Assembly (NCBI GenBank): GCA_011390135.1
Contig: JAABSZ010000013.1
Location: 1-34,406, forward strand
Length of the DNA: 34,406 nt
Direction of reading: 5' to 3'
DNA from: JAABSP01 sp011390135
GTDB taxonomy: Bacteria > Desulfobacterota > Desulfobacteria > Desulfobacterales > JAABSP01
The notes beneath the pieces are model-generated. The model did no database searches, had not been told where the DNA came from, and saw only the letters and a program-made list of their open reading frames with translations. Below, piece by piece: positions 7,758 through 15,264 of the stretch (its first letter is position 1; the number at the start of each line of letters is the position of its first letter). Made by a program: the position numbers and the translations under genes.

Positions 7758-8576
7758 ATGAAATTTCTAAAAGCGATCTGCCGGTGGATCGACCAGCTCA
7801 ATGAGTGGGTCGGCTATGTTGTGGCGTGGGTGACGTTTCTCGTGGTGATAGTGGTCTTCGTGGATGTGGTGATGCGCTATGCCTTGAATACCAGCTACGT
7901 CTTTGTCCAGGAGCTGGAATGGCACCTTTTTTCTTTCATCTTTCTCATGGGGGCAGGCTACACCCTCCTCAAAGACGGCCATGTCCGGGTGGATATCTTC
8001 TATCAGCAGGCCAGCCCCAGAACCCGGGCCTGGATCAACTTCATCGGGGTGATCTTCTTTCTCTTCCCGGGCTGCTACATGATCATGGCTACCTCCTGGC
8101 ACTTTGTCTACAATTCCTGGGCCATGATGGAGGGCTCTCCGGACCCGGGCGGCATTCCCTACCGGTTCATCGTCAAGGGGACCATTATGGCCGGCTTTGT
8201 TCTCATCACCCTTCAGGGGATCTCGCTGGGGATCAAGAGCTTTTTCGGAATCAGGGGCAGGGAGATCCGGTACGGGATCGACGAACAGGTGCTGGATCGG
8301 CTGCTGATGCGGCTCAAGAGAAAAGGGGTTTCAGCAGAGATGATCGAGCCAGAGTTCAGGTCCCTTCAAAACCACTCCTTCAAGGAAAAAGATACCTTTA
8401 TAAATGCCCTTAAAGGAAGGATCTGCAAAGCCGGTGAGGATGATATGGTAAAACCGGAGATCGTGGATATGTCCGCAGAGTCAGAGGAGATCCGGATCAA
8501 GCTCGCGCTTGTGGGCCGGTACCGCGCCCTGATCCTGAAAGAGGCTGAAATTCTTGTCGATGCGGAAACCCCTTAG
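7758..8576 (+). CDS. dctQ: TRAP transporter small permease (DctQ type) with long C-terminal tail
   Basis: DctQ is the small membrane subunit of tripartite ATP-independent periplasmic transporters, linking the binding protein to the large permease. Four transmembrane helices fit residues about 19-40, 52-72, 93-113 and 141-160. The conserved segment VDVVMRYALNTSYVFVQELEWHLF matches family position and content. Usual proteins are about 160-200 residues; this one has 272. The extra ~100 residues (from about 175) are charged, probably helical and cytoplasmic, with no recognised domain. GGAGG lies only two bases before ATG 7758, closer than usual, but no later in-frame ATG would keep helix one intact. 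dctM follows after 21 bases. The tail is the odd feature. Confidence 0.9.
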   Translation: MKFLKAICRWIDQLNEWVGYVVAWVTFLVVIVVFVDVVMRYALNTSYVFVQELEWHLFSFIFLMGAGYTLLKDGHVRVDIFYQQASPRTRAWINFIGVIFFLFPGCYMIMATSWHFVYNSWAMMEGSPDPGGIPYRFIVKGTIMAGFVLITLQGISLGIKSFFGIRGREIRYGIDEQVLDRLLMRLKRKGVSAEMIEPEFRSLQNHSFKEKDTFINALKGRICKAGEDDMVKPEIVDMSAESEEIRIKLALVGRYRALILKEAEILVDAETP

Positions 8577-8597
8577 GGAATAAAGAGGAGATTTTCC

Positions 8598-9923
8598 ATG
8601 GAATACCTGCCTGCCTGGATGTTTCTTGCCCTGACCATCCTTTTGATGTTCGGCTTTCCCGTCACCTTCACGCTCATGGGAACGGCCCTCTTCTTCGGAC
8701 TCATCGGGTTCGGATGGGGCTTTTTCAACCTGCTGCCCCTACGGATCTGGGGGGTCATGACCAACGTAACCCTGCTGGCGGTTCCACTCTTCGTCTTCAT
8801 GGGGGTGATGCTGGAGCGGTCCGGGCTGGCTGAAGAATTGCTGGATACGATGGGGCTTCTCTTCGGCCGGGTGCGCGGGGGGCTTGCCATCTCGGTGGTT
8901 TTGGTGGGAGCCCTTCTGGGAGCCTCCACCGGCATTGTCGGGGCCACGGTGGTGACTATGGGGCTGCTCGCGGTTCCGACGATGCTCAAGCGGGGATATC
9001 AGCACGAGCTGGCCACGGGAACCGTATCGGCTTCGGGAACCCTGGGGCAGATCATCCCCCCGAGCATTGTGCTGGTTCTCATCGGCGACATTGTGGGGGT
9101 ATCGGTGGGGGATCTTTTCATGGGAGCGGTCTTTCCGGGGCTGGTCCTGGTCGGACTCTATATCCTCTATATTCTTCTGGCCGCGCTGATCTGGCCCGAA
9201 AGGGCTCCGGCCCTTCCCCGGGAGGAACTCGACGGCATCACCCCGTTCATGATGTTCAAGCGGATGTGTCTTGCGCTTTTTCCGCCCCTGTTTCTGATGG
9301 TGTCGGTGCTCGGCTCCATCTTCGCGGGTGTGGCCTCCCCTACAGAGGCCGCTGCCGTGGGCGCGGTGGGGGCCACCATCCTGACCATCGCCAACGGCCG
9401 CTTCAACCTGCAGATCCTTCATGAAGTGATGTATGCCACCATGCAGCTCACCTGCATGGTCTTCATCATTCTGGTGGGGGCCGCGGCCTTCGGCCTGGTC
9501 TTCCGGGGCATGGGCGGCGATGAGCTGGTGAGACATTTTCTGGGGGGGATCGCGGAGACCCACGGCAAATGGTTCGTGCTGGCGGTGGTGATGGGGCTGA
9601 TCTTCGTCATCGGCTTTTTCCTCGATTTCATCGAGATCACCTTCATCCATGTGCCGGTGCTGGCCCCGATCATGATCGAGTTCGGCTTCGACCCGGTCTG
9701 GTTCTGCATCCTGATCGCGGTCAACCTTCAGACCTCGTTCATGACGCCGCCCTTCGGGTTCTCCCTCTTCTATCTCAAGGCGGTGACGCCGCCGGAGATC
9801 ACCACCGGGGATATCTATCGGGGGATCATTCCCTTTGTCATCTTCCAGTTGATCGGGCTTTTAATCGTGATCTTTTTCCCGATTCTGGTCACCTGGCTGC
9901 CGACAGTGGTTTTTGCCCGCTGA
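8598..9923 (+). CDS. dctM: TRAP transporter large permease (DctM type)
   Basis: DctM is the main membrane subunit that carries the organic-acid substrate inward with sodium ions. The 441-residue protein is hydrophobic throughout, with roughly a dozen membrane segments. Family signatures include LLAVPLFVFMGVMLERSGLA near residue 55, GASTGIVGATVVTMGLLAVP, ASGTLGQIIPPSIVLVLIG around residues 145-163, and ASPTEAAAVGAVGA near residue 250. The ending NLQTSFMTPPFGFSLFYLK is also characteristic. AGAGGAG (8584-8590) lies seven bases before the ATG. It sits between dctQ and the binding-protein gene, so all three parts of one transporter are present. Identity is firm; the substrate is inferred from the binding protein. 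Confidence 0.96.
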   Translation: MEYLPAWMFLALTILLMFGFPVTFTLMGTALFFGLIGFGWGFFNLLPLRIWGVMTNVTLLAVPLFVFMGVMLERSGLAEELLDTMGLLFGRVRGGLAISVVLVGALLGASTGIVGATVVTMGLLAVPTMLKRGYQHELATGTVSASGTLGQIIPPSIVLVLIGDIVGVSVGDLFMGAVFPGLVLVGLYILYILLAALIWPERAPALPREELDGITPFMMFKRMCLALFPPLFLMVSVLGSIFAGVASPTEAAAVGAVGATILTIANGRFNLQILHEVMYATMQLTCMVFIILVGAAAFGLVFRGMGGDELVRHFLGGIAETHGKWFVLAVVMGLIFVIGFFLDFIEITFIHVPVLAPIMIEFGFDPVWFCILIAVNLQTSFMTPPFGFSLFYLKAVTPPEITTGDIYRGIIPFVIFQLIGLLIVIFFPILVTWLPTVVFAR

Positions 9924-9952
9924 TGCGCTTTCCTGCGGCTCTGTTTCTGTTC

Positions 9953-9973
9953 AAGCGGAGCTGAGCCGCTTTT
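9953..9973 (+). terminator. Hairpin with short T-run between dctM and the binding-protein gene
   Basis: AAGCGG (9953-9958) pairs with CCGCTT (9966-9971) around the loop AGCTGAG, followed by TTTT. It lies 29 bases after the dctM stop and 40 bases before the next start. It could end some transcripts, or serve as a 3' stabiliser or processing site that sets the ratio of permease to binding protein. The stem is only six base pairs, so strong termination is not assured. Confidence 0.4.
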
Positions 9974-10013
9974 GATGGGGTTTACTTCCAAACCAGAAAG
10001 GAGCTTGAAGCGA

Positions 10014-11117
10014 ATGGAAAGAAGAGAATTTCTGAAGAAGACAGGTGTGGCGGCCGCGGCCGCGGTGGCATCTACCGTCGTGGCTGCCCCGGCCGTACAG
10101 GCCCAGAAGAAGTACCAGTGGAAGATGGTCACGACATGGCCGCCCAACCTGCCGGTACTCCAGGTCGGTGCAGAGCGGTTTGCCAAGCGGGTGGAGGAGG
10201 TGAGCGAGGGCCGGATGAAGATCCAGGTCTTTGCGGCAGGAGAGCTGGTTCCGGCCCTCGGCGTCTTTGATGCGGTCTCCCAGGGGACTGTGGAGTGCGG
10301 CAGCGGTGCAGCCTACTACTGGGCCGGAAAGGTTCCCGCAGCCCAGTGGTTTACCTCGGTCCCCTTCGGCCTCAACGCCCAGGGGATCAACGCCTGGTTC
10401 TACGGCGGCGACGGGCTCAAGCTCTGGGAGGAGGTCTATGCTCCATTCAACCTGATCGCCAGGCCCCAGGGTAATTCCGGGGTGCAGATGGGCGGATGGT
10501 TCCGGAAGAAGATGGAGACCATCGATGATTTCAAGGGGCTCAAGATGCGGATCCCTGGCCTGGGGGGAAAGGTGATTGCAAAGGCCGGCGGAACCGTGGT
10601 GCTGCTGCCGGTGGGGGATATCTTCACCTCCCTGGAGCGGGGCGTCATCGATGCCACCGAGTGGCTTGGGCCCATGCACGATCTCCGGATGGGCTTTTAC
10701 AAGGCGGCCCAATACTACTACTATCCGGGATGGCATGAGCCCGGGACCTGCCTGGAGGTGATGTTCAACAAGAAAAAATATGATGAACTGCCGGCAGACC
10801 TGAAGGGGATCATCGACATGTGCGCGATGGAGACCAACCTCTGGAGCCTCTCCATGTTCGAGGCCGGCAACGGCGCGGCCCTCCAGGAGCTGATCACCAA
10901 GCACAAGGTGGAGCTGATCCGCTTTCCCGATGCGCTGCTGGACGAGCTGCGGAAGATGGCCAAGGAGACCATGGAGGAGGAGGCCGAAAAAGACCCGGTG
11001 TCGAGAAAGGTCCACGAATCCTTCAAGAAGTTCAAAGAGCAGGTCGGGGTCTGGGGATCGGTCTCGGAGAACGCCTACTACAATGTGATCGCGGACAAGT
11101 ATTCCCTTAAAGGATGA
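10014..11117 (+). CDS. TRAP transporter solute-binding protein, TakP/FcbT1-like, Tat-exported
   Basis: This periplasmic receptor captures the substrate for the TRAP permease. The N-terminus MERREFLKKTGVAAAAAVAST is a twin-arginine signal (RREFLKK followed by an Ala-rich h-region and AAPAVQAQ cleavage site), so it is likely folded before export. Family signatures of the COG4663 group follow: MVTTWPPNLPVLQVGAERFA, GNSGVQMGGWFRK, MRIPGLGG, IDATEWLGP and YYYYPGWHEPG. Characterised relatives bind 2-oxo acids or lactate, so a short 2-oxo or hydroxy acid is the likely ligand here (inference). ATG 10014 has AAAGGAG ten bases upstream and starts exactly at the Tat signal; ATG 9972 would place 14 extra residues before it. 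The gene order is small permease, large permease, receptor. Confidence 0.93.
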   Translation: MERREFLKKTGVAAAAAVASTVVAAPAVQAQKKYQWKMVTTWPPNLPVLQVGAERFAKRVEEVSEGRMKIQVFAAGELVPALGVFDAVSQGTVECGSGAAYYWAGKVPAAQWFTSVPFGLNAQGINAWFYGGDGLKLWEEVYAPFNLIARPQGNSGVQMGGWFRKKMETIDDFKGLKMRIPGLGGKVIAKAGGTVVLLPVGDIFTSLERGVIDATEWLGPMHDLRMGFYKAAQYYYYPGWHEPGTCLEVMFNKKKYDELPADLKGIIDMCAMETNLWSLSMFEAGNGAALQELITKHKVELIRFPDALLDELRKMAKETMEEEAEKDPVSRKVHESFKKFKEQVGVWGSVSENAYYNVIADKYSLKG

Positions 11118-11172
11118 TTGACTTTATCGGGATAACCGGATAAATACCTATCGGTAAACTGTTGTTGAATTC

Positions 11173-11203
11173 AGCCCCCATGAATCAACCCGTGGGGGCT
11201 TTC
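11173..11203 (+). terminator. Hairpin after the TRAP operon
   Basis: AGCCCCCATG (11173-11182) pairs with CGTGGGGGCT (11191-11200) around an eight-base loop, with one G.T pair, and is followed by TTTC. The stem is strong but the T-run short. It starts 55 bases after the binding-protein stop and ends 18 bases before the MFS start codon, so it may end the TRAP transcript or act as an attenuator of the MFS gene. Confidence 0.65.
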
Positions 11204-11220
11204 TGCCTGAAGAAAATGTC

Positions 11221-12417
11221 ATGAACACCCGTGAACGCGCCATACTGACCACCACCTGCTTCGGCCATTTCCTGAGCCATTTCAACATGCTCGTCTTTCC
11301 CGCGGTTCTCCTGCCCCTGGCGGACCGGCTGGGGATGGGAATGGCCCAGACCCTGGATCTCTCCTTCTGGATGTATCTTCTCTTCGGCGTCACCGCCCTT
11401 CCCTGGGGGCTGGCCACGGATCGCTGGGGCGCGATTCCATTTCTTGGGCTCTTCTACGGCGGCGCGGGGCTCTGTGCCATAGGGGCCGCCTACTCGATCG
11501 ACAATCCCGCGATTTTAACTTTATGGCTGGCCGGCATCGGCCTTTTTACGGGGATCTACCATCCCGCGGGACTCGGCTGGATCTCCAAAGAGATAGAGCG
11601 GGTCAGCCTCGGGATGGCCTACAACGGGATCTTCGGAAATCTCGGGCTGGCCGCGGCGCCGCTGCTGGCCGGGCTGGTCAACTGGCTCTGGGGGGTGAAG
11701 GCGGTCTATATTGCGGTGGGCGGGCTAAACCTTGTCGGATTGCTGCTGATTCTCTTTGCCCCGAAGGCCGATCTGAAGCACCTTTCAAAGGAGACAAAGA
11801 GCCGGGGAAACGAGAGCATGAAGGGGTTTGTCATTCTCCTGTTTGCCATGATGCTCGGCGGCATGGCCTACCGGGGCGCGACAGTAACGCTGCCGGCCTA
11901 TTTCGAGCTGAAAAACGGGGAGATGTTTGCCATGATTTCCGGCTTCTTCGGCGGTTCCCTGTCGGAAAACCTTCTGGCCACCGGCGTCACCTCCTTTATC
12001 TATATCGTCGGAATGCTGGGGCAGTATACCGGGGGCCGGATGGCCGAGCGGTACGAGCTTCGATGGTGCTACTTAATCTTTCATGCGCTCACGGTTCCCG
12101 CGGCGCTTTTCATGTCCGCGGCCGCAAACCTTCCCCTGGTCGGGGTCAGCATCTTCTACATCTTCTTTCTGCTGGGGATGCAGCCGATCGAGAACACCAT
12201 CGTGGCAAGGTTCACGCCCAAGCGGTTTCACCATGCCGCGTTCGGGACCAAATTCGTCCTCACCTTCGGGATCGGCGCGCTGTCGGTGAAGATGGTCAAG
12301 TGGATCGAGGAGGCATCGGTTATCGACGACGTTTTCATCGCGCTCTCCCTGATCTCCCTGACCCTTGTGGGCGTCATCGGCCTTCTGATCCGAAAAACCG
12401 AGCCCCTGGAGCCATAA
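11221..12417 (+). CDS. MFS transporter, fosmidomycin-resistance-like
   Basis: This is a 398-residue major facilitator, an inner-membrane secondary transporter with twelve predicted helices in two halves separated by a charged loop near residues 183-200 (APKADLKHLSKETKSRGNES). The first half shows CFGHFLSHFNMLVFPAV, the WGLATDRWG loop between helices 2 and 3, and GIYHPAGLGWIS, reminiscent of the Fsr group, whose best-known member exports fosmidomycin. The physiological substrate cannot be read from sequence. ATG 11221 lacks a good ribosome-binding site (only GAAGAAAA upstream), so expression may be low or the start imprecise. The stop is followed one base later by the phosphatase start, implying coupled translation. 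Confidence 0.88.
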   Translation: MNTRERAILTTTCFGHFLSHFNMLVFPAVLLPLADRLGMGMAQTLDLSFWMYLLFGVTALPWGLATDRWGAIPFLGLFYGGAGLCAIGAAYSIDNPAILTLWLAGIGLFTGIYHPAGLGWISKEIERVSLGMAYNGIFGNLGLAAAPLLAGLVNWLWGVKAVYIAVGGLNLVGLLLILFAPKADLKHLSKETKSRGNESMKGFVILLFAMMLGGMAYRGATVTLPAYFELKNGEMFAMISGFFGGSLSENLLATGVTSFIYIVGMLGQYTGGRMAERYELRWCYLIFHALTVPAALFMSAAANLPLVGVSIFYIFFLLGMQPIENTIVARFTPKRFHHAAFGTKFVLTFGIGALSVKMVKWIEEASVIDDVFIALSLISLTLVGVIGLLIRKTEPLEP

Positions 12418-12418
12418 G

Positions 12419-13183
12419 ATGAAAGTCTCCTCCCATACCCATCCCGGCAGACGGCGGAAAAACAATGAGGACTGCATCCTGGTGGACGGCCTCCGGGATA
12501 TCTATATCGTCGCGGACGGCATCGGGGGTCACAAGGCCGGGGAGATGGCCAGCCGGATGGCCTGCGAGGTGATTTTAGACTATCTTTCCACCCATGTGAA
12601 GCGGATGGCCACGGATGAGGATATCCCCCTGCAGATGGGGGTGGCCTTCCAGACGGTCCATGAGATCGTCAAGATGAGTACCCGAAACAATCCGCTCATG
12701 TCCGGGATGGGAACCACCCTGGTGGTGGCGATCATCAGAAACGGCAAGGCCCATGTCGGCCATGTGGGCGACAGCCGCGCGTATCTAATTCGGGATGAGA
12801 TCCGCCAGCTCACCAGAGATCATACCTGGGCCAACTATCTGATCGATGAGGAGAAAAAATCCCCGGACCAGATCAAGCCCCGGATGCATCATGTGCTGAA
12901 GCAGGCCATGGGCGTCACCGAAGTCATCGAGCCCGATATCCGGACTCTGGATCTTGAAGAGGGGGATATCCTGCTGATGTGTACGGACGGGCTGACCGAT
13001 ATGCTGACCGATGAACAGATCTTTGCGGTGGTCTCCCGCCATCAGGAGGAGCGGTTCCATGATCTGGCGGATCTGCTGGTGAAAGGGGCCAACAAAAAGG
13101 GCGGCAGGGACAATGTCTCCATGGTGCTGGTCCGGTATGAAGAGTCCCAGGACACCTTTCTCCGCACCACCTTCTCCTTTTAA
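12419..13183 (+). CDS. PP2C-family serine/threonine protein phosphatase
   Basis: This soluble, metal-dependent phosphatase of 254 residues belongs to the bacterial Stp/PrpC type. Expected metal-binding and catalytic motifs are all visible: RRRKNNED at residues 11-18, VADGIGGHKAGE with Asp33 and Gly34, SGMGTT at 95-100, HVGDSRAYLIR with Asp118, CTDGLTDML with Asp190, and GGRDNVSMVLV with Asp231. The enzyme probably removes phosphate from Ser/Thr residues. No Hanks-type kinase is present in the window, so its partner lies elsewhere. GGAG lies about seven bases before ATG 12419 within the end of the MFS gene. Coupling to the transporter may be organisational rather than functional. Confidence 0.95.
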   Translation: MKVSSHTHPGRRRKNNEDCILVDGLRDIYIVADGIGGHKAGEMASRMACEVILDYLSTHVKRMATDEDIPLQMGVAFQTVHEIVKMSTRNNPLMSGMGTTLVVAIIRNGKAHVGHVGDSRAYLIRDEIRQLTRDHTWANYLIDEEKKSPDQIKPRMHHVLKQAMGVTEVIEPDIRTLDLEEGDILLMCTDGLTDMLTDEQIFAVVSRHQEERFHDLADLLVKGANKKGGRDNVSMVLVRYEESQDTFLRTTFSF

Positions 13184-13314
13184 AACGGATTCAGAGAAGA
13201 AAACTGCGGAGTAAACTTCTAAAGAGAAGATCCGCTCTCATCCAACCGGTTGCATTGGCTTCATCCCCTTTTTTTATCAATCCTATCCTATGGGGCACAA
13301 TAGGACAATTTCCC

Positions 13315-13344
13315 TTGATATTTATGGCGTTGTTGATTTATGTT
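13315..13344 (+). promoter_or_regulatory. Candidate promoter of the 13420 gene
   Basis: TTGATA (13315-13320, five of six consensus bases) and TATGTT (13339-13344, four of six) are 18 bases apart, in a 236-base intergenic region that is AT-richer than its surroundings. A hairpin, AGCCGTTG/CAGCGGCT (13380-13387 with 13394-13401, one G.T pair), lies between this site and the ribosome-binding site and could modulate translation. Confidence 0.4.
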
Positions 13345-13419
13345 CATTAGAGGCAATTCCTAAACCATTATCCGGCAGAAGCCGTTGCCCAGACAGCGGC
13401 TCATCCAGGAGGTATGTCG

Positions 13420-15009
13420 ATGAAACGCAAAAAGGGGGCATTTACAGACAGCGGCGGCGCGAATCCACAGGGGAACCAGGGGGACAGGGGAGCGAAAAAG
13501 AAAGGGATTTTTCCGCGCCTGTTGCTTGGGATCTGGTTGGTTGCACTGACGGTGCTGCTTGTCATTCTCTACACCAATATGCCCCAGAACCCCCCGACGG
13601 GTTCTCCGAGGACCGTTCTTGTCAAGAAGATCGACAAAATGCAGGAGGACCTTGCCCGGGCACAGGGGAATCAGGTGAGAGTGGTCCGACCCGCAGAGGG
13701 TGAGGCTTTGGATCGGGGAGATATTCTCTCCTTCAGTGCGCGTCTGAATCGAATGGAGAGCCGCATCGATGAACGGCTAACCCGTCTGGAGGGGGGATAT
13801 AATAACCTGGAGAGTCTGATCGGCCGATTGGACCGGCTGGAGTCGACTGTGGCGGCTGCAGCTCCTGCTTTGGGTCTGAGCCCCTCTCAGGTCGAGGACC
13901 TCACTGCGGCCCGGAATGTAGAAGAGGGAACCGCGGAAACAGGGTCAGAGCAGCCGGGACAGGTTCAAAAGCCCATCAGCAGACCGGAAACAGCCTCTGG
14001 AAGAGAAAAAGCCGGGACATCCAAAAGAGCGGTGGGAGATCTCGCGGCCGCTCTGCCCGGACCCGAAGGAGGGGCTTCTCCGGGAGAACGTCTGCGGGAT
14101 CTTCGTGAAGGGGCTTTGGGGCAGAGGCCGGACCGAGACGCGGATACGGAAAGGGAGACCGGCGCAGAGGCCGCACCCGAGGATCGTCCTTCAAGGGAAA
14201 CAGCGGAGGGCGCGGAAACCGAAGTTCCCGGAGAAAGATCTGTTCCCGCGCCGGGAGGGACGGCTCGAAGAGGAACTGCAATAGAACCTCGAGAGATGGC
14301 ATCGGCCGCCGGAACCGAACCCGGCGGAGAAGGGGGCGGAGAAGGCGTCAGAGAAGGGGGCAGAGAAGGCGTAAGAGAAGGCGTAAGAGAAGGCGTAAGA
14401 GAAGGCGTCAGAGAGCCGGATGAAGCGGTCGGGAAATCTGCTGCTGAAAGAGTCATTGCCTCCAGAGAAGCGTATATCCAAAACCGTCTGCAGCGCCTGA
14501 AGCGGTCGCCAGCGCCCGGTGGAGAGGGGTCAAGACAACCTGCGCGGGGAACTCGATCTGAAAGGCAAAGGGAGACGGGAATGGATGTGGATAAAGCCAT
14601 CTCCGATCGGGAGGCCTATATCCGCAATCGGCTGGCCCGGCGGGACCAAAGAGAGGCATTACGATTTCCTTCGGTTCCCTCTTCGGGCAGGGAATCGCAA
14701 ATCGGGGGCAGACCCGGAGACGCTTATGCTGCAAAACCGCCATACCGGGATGCCGGGGAAGGGTCATACCGCGATGCCGGGGAAGGGCCGTCTGAGAGGA
14801 TGCCTGCATCGACCATGCGGGGGGAAGCCTTCCGATCGGCTCTCCCCGGTGCGCCTTCCCAAAACCGGCGCAATCCTTTGGGATCTTCCCTTCATCAGAT
14901 GAGCCAGCGCTTCAGCTCCATCTATCAGGGGCCCGAAGAGCGGAAGGAGCGAAACCAGGCTGCGCCGGGAATCACCATGTTTCCTCAAAGAGATCTGGGA
15001 AAGGAATAG
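13420..15009 (+). CDS. Membrane-anchored low-complexity protein of unknown function
   Basis: I do not recognise this 529-residue protein. A basic cytoplasmic N-terminus is followed by one transmembrane helix near residues 30-52 (FPRLLLGIWLVALTVLLVILY). A probable coiled coil comes next (residues about 66-150, with LNRMESRIDERLTRLEGGYNNLESLIGRLDRLES). The remainder is long, Gly/Glu/Arg/Pro-rich and presumably disordered, with a GVRE repeat and two copies of a SREAYIQNRL / DREAYIRNRL motif about 50 residues apart. AGGAGG (13407-13412) is seven bases before ATG 13420 but only one base from ATG 13414, so I take 13420. It is a single gene ending at a bidirectional terminator. It may be a periplasmic tether or scaffold, but that is a guess. 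Confidence 0.75.
   Translation: MKRKKGAFTDSGGANPQGNQGDRGAKKKGIFPRLLLGIWLVALTVLLVILYTNMPQNPPTGSPRTVLVKKIDKMQEDLARAQGNQVRVVRPAEGEALDRGDILSFSARLNRMESRIDERLTRLEGGYNNLESLIGRLDRLESTVAAAAPALGLSPSQVEDLTAARNVEEGTAETGSEQPGQVQKPISRPETASGREKAGTSKRAVGDLAAALPGPEGGASPGERLRDLREGALGQRPDRDADTERETGAEAAPEDRPSRETAEGAETEVPGERSVPAPGGTARRGTAIEPREMASAAGTEPGGEGGGEGVREGGREGVREGVREGVREGVREPDEAVGKSAAERVIASREAYIQNRLQRLKRSPAPGGEGSRQPARGTRSERQRETGMDVDKAISDREAYIRNRLARRDQREALRFPSVPSSGRESQIGGRPGDAYAAKPPYRDAGEGSYRDAGEGPSERMPASTMRGEAFRSALPGAPSQNRRNPLGSSLHQMSQRFSSIYQGPEERKERNQAAPGITMFPQRDLGKE
14341..14412 (+). repeat. 12-bp tandem repeat, six units, inside the 13420 gene
   Basis: Six 12-bp units related to GAAGGCGTAAGA run from 14341; three central copies are identical and the flanking ones differ by one to three bases. 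A more decayed unit (GAAGGGGGCGGA) precedes at 14329. They encode GVRE-type tetrapeptides in frame. The identity of the central copies suggests slippage expansion. Confidence 0.93.
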
Positions 15010-15020
15010 GACAAAAGCAA

Positions 15021-15056
15021 AAAAGCGGTTGGGGCAGATTTGCCGCAACCGCTTTT
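15021..15056. terminator. Bidirectional terminator between the 13420 gene and tRNA-Pro
   Basis: AAAAGCGGTTG (15021-15031) pairs perfectly with CAACCGCTTTT (15046-15056). An inner GGCA/TGCC stem closes a GATT loop, with one G.G mismatch between the two stems. The + strand ends in TTTTAAATTTTGTTTT, and the minus strand reads TTTTTTGCTTTTG after the hairpin. It therefore can terminate the + strand gene and, from the other side, the tRNA transcript. Confidence 0.88.
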
Positions 15057-15101
15057 AAATTTTGTTTTAAATATTTTCTTTGATTCTGGCTTTTTAATTT
15101 C

Positions 15102-15178
<77 letters not shown>

Positions 15179-15189
15179 ACACAAAAGAG

Positions 15190-15219
15190 TATATAATACT
15201 TTTCAGTCGTGCTTGTCAA
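15190..15219 (-). promoter_or_regulatory. Promoter of tRNA-Pro
   Basis: On the minus strand TTGACA (15219-15214) is followed after 18 bases by TATATA (15195-15190), 12 bases before the mature tRNA 5' end. The -35 element is perfect. On the + strand the same patch holds TATAAT (15192-15197), which could serve as a -10 for the LD-carboxypeptidase gene, so divergent transcription may overlap here; no good + strand -35 is seen because that spot falls within the tRNA. Confidence 0.65.
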
Positions 15220-15264
15220 TATGTGATTCGAATTTTTTTGGAAAAGATTTTGCAGTTGGAAGAT

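Noticed and set aside
13290..13703. 137-codon frame overlapping the start of the 13420 gene
   Set aside because: The proper ribosome-binding site, membrane helix and coiled coil belong to the other frame.
13965..14600. 211-codon minus-strand frame, Ser/Pro-rich
   Set aside because: It is the mirror of the repeat-rich 13420 gene; low-complexity GC-rich DNA commonly leaves opposite frames open.
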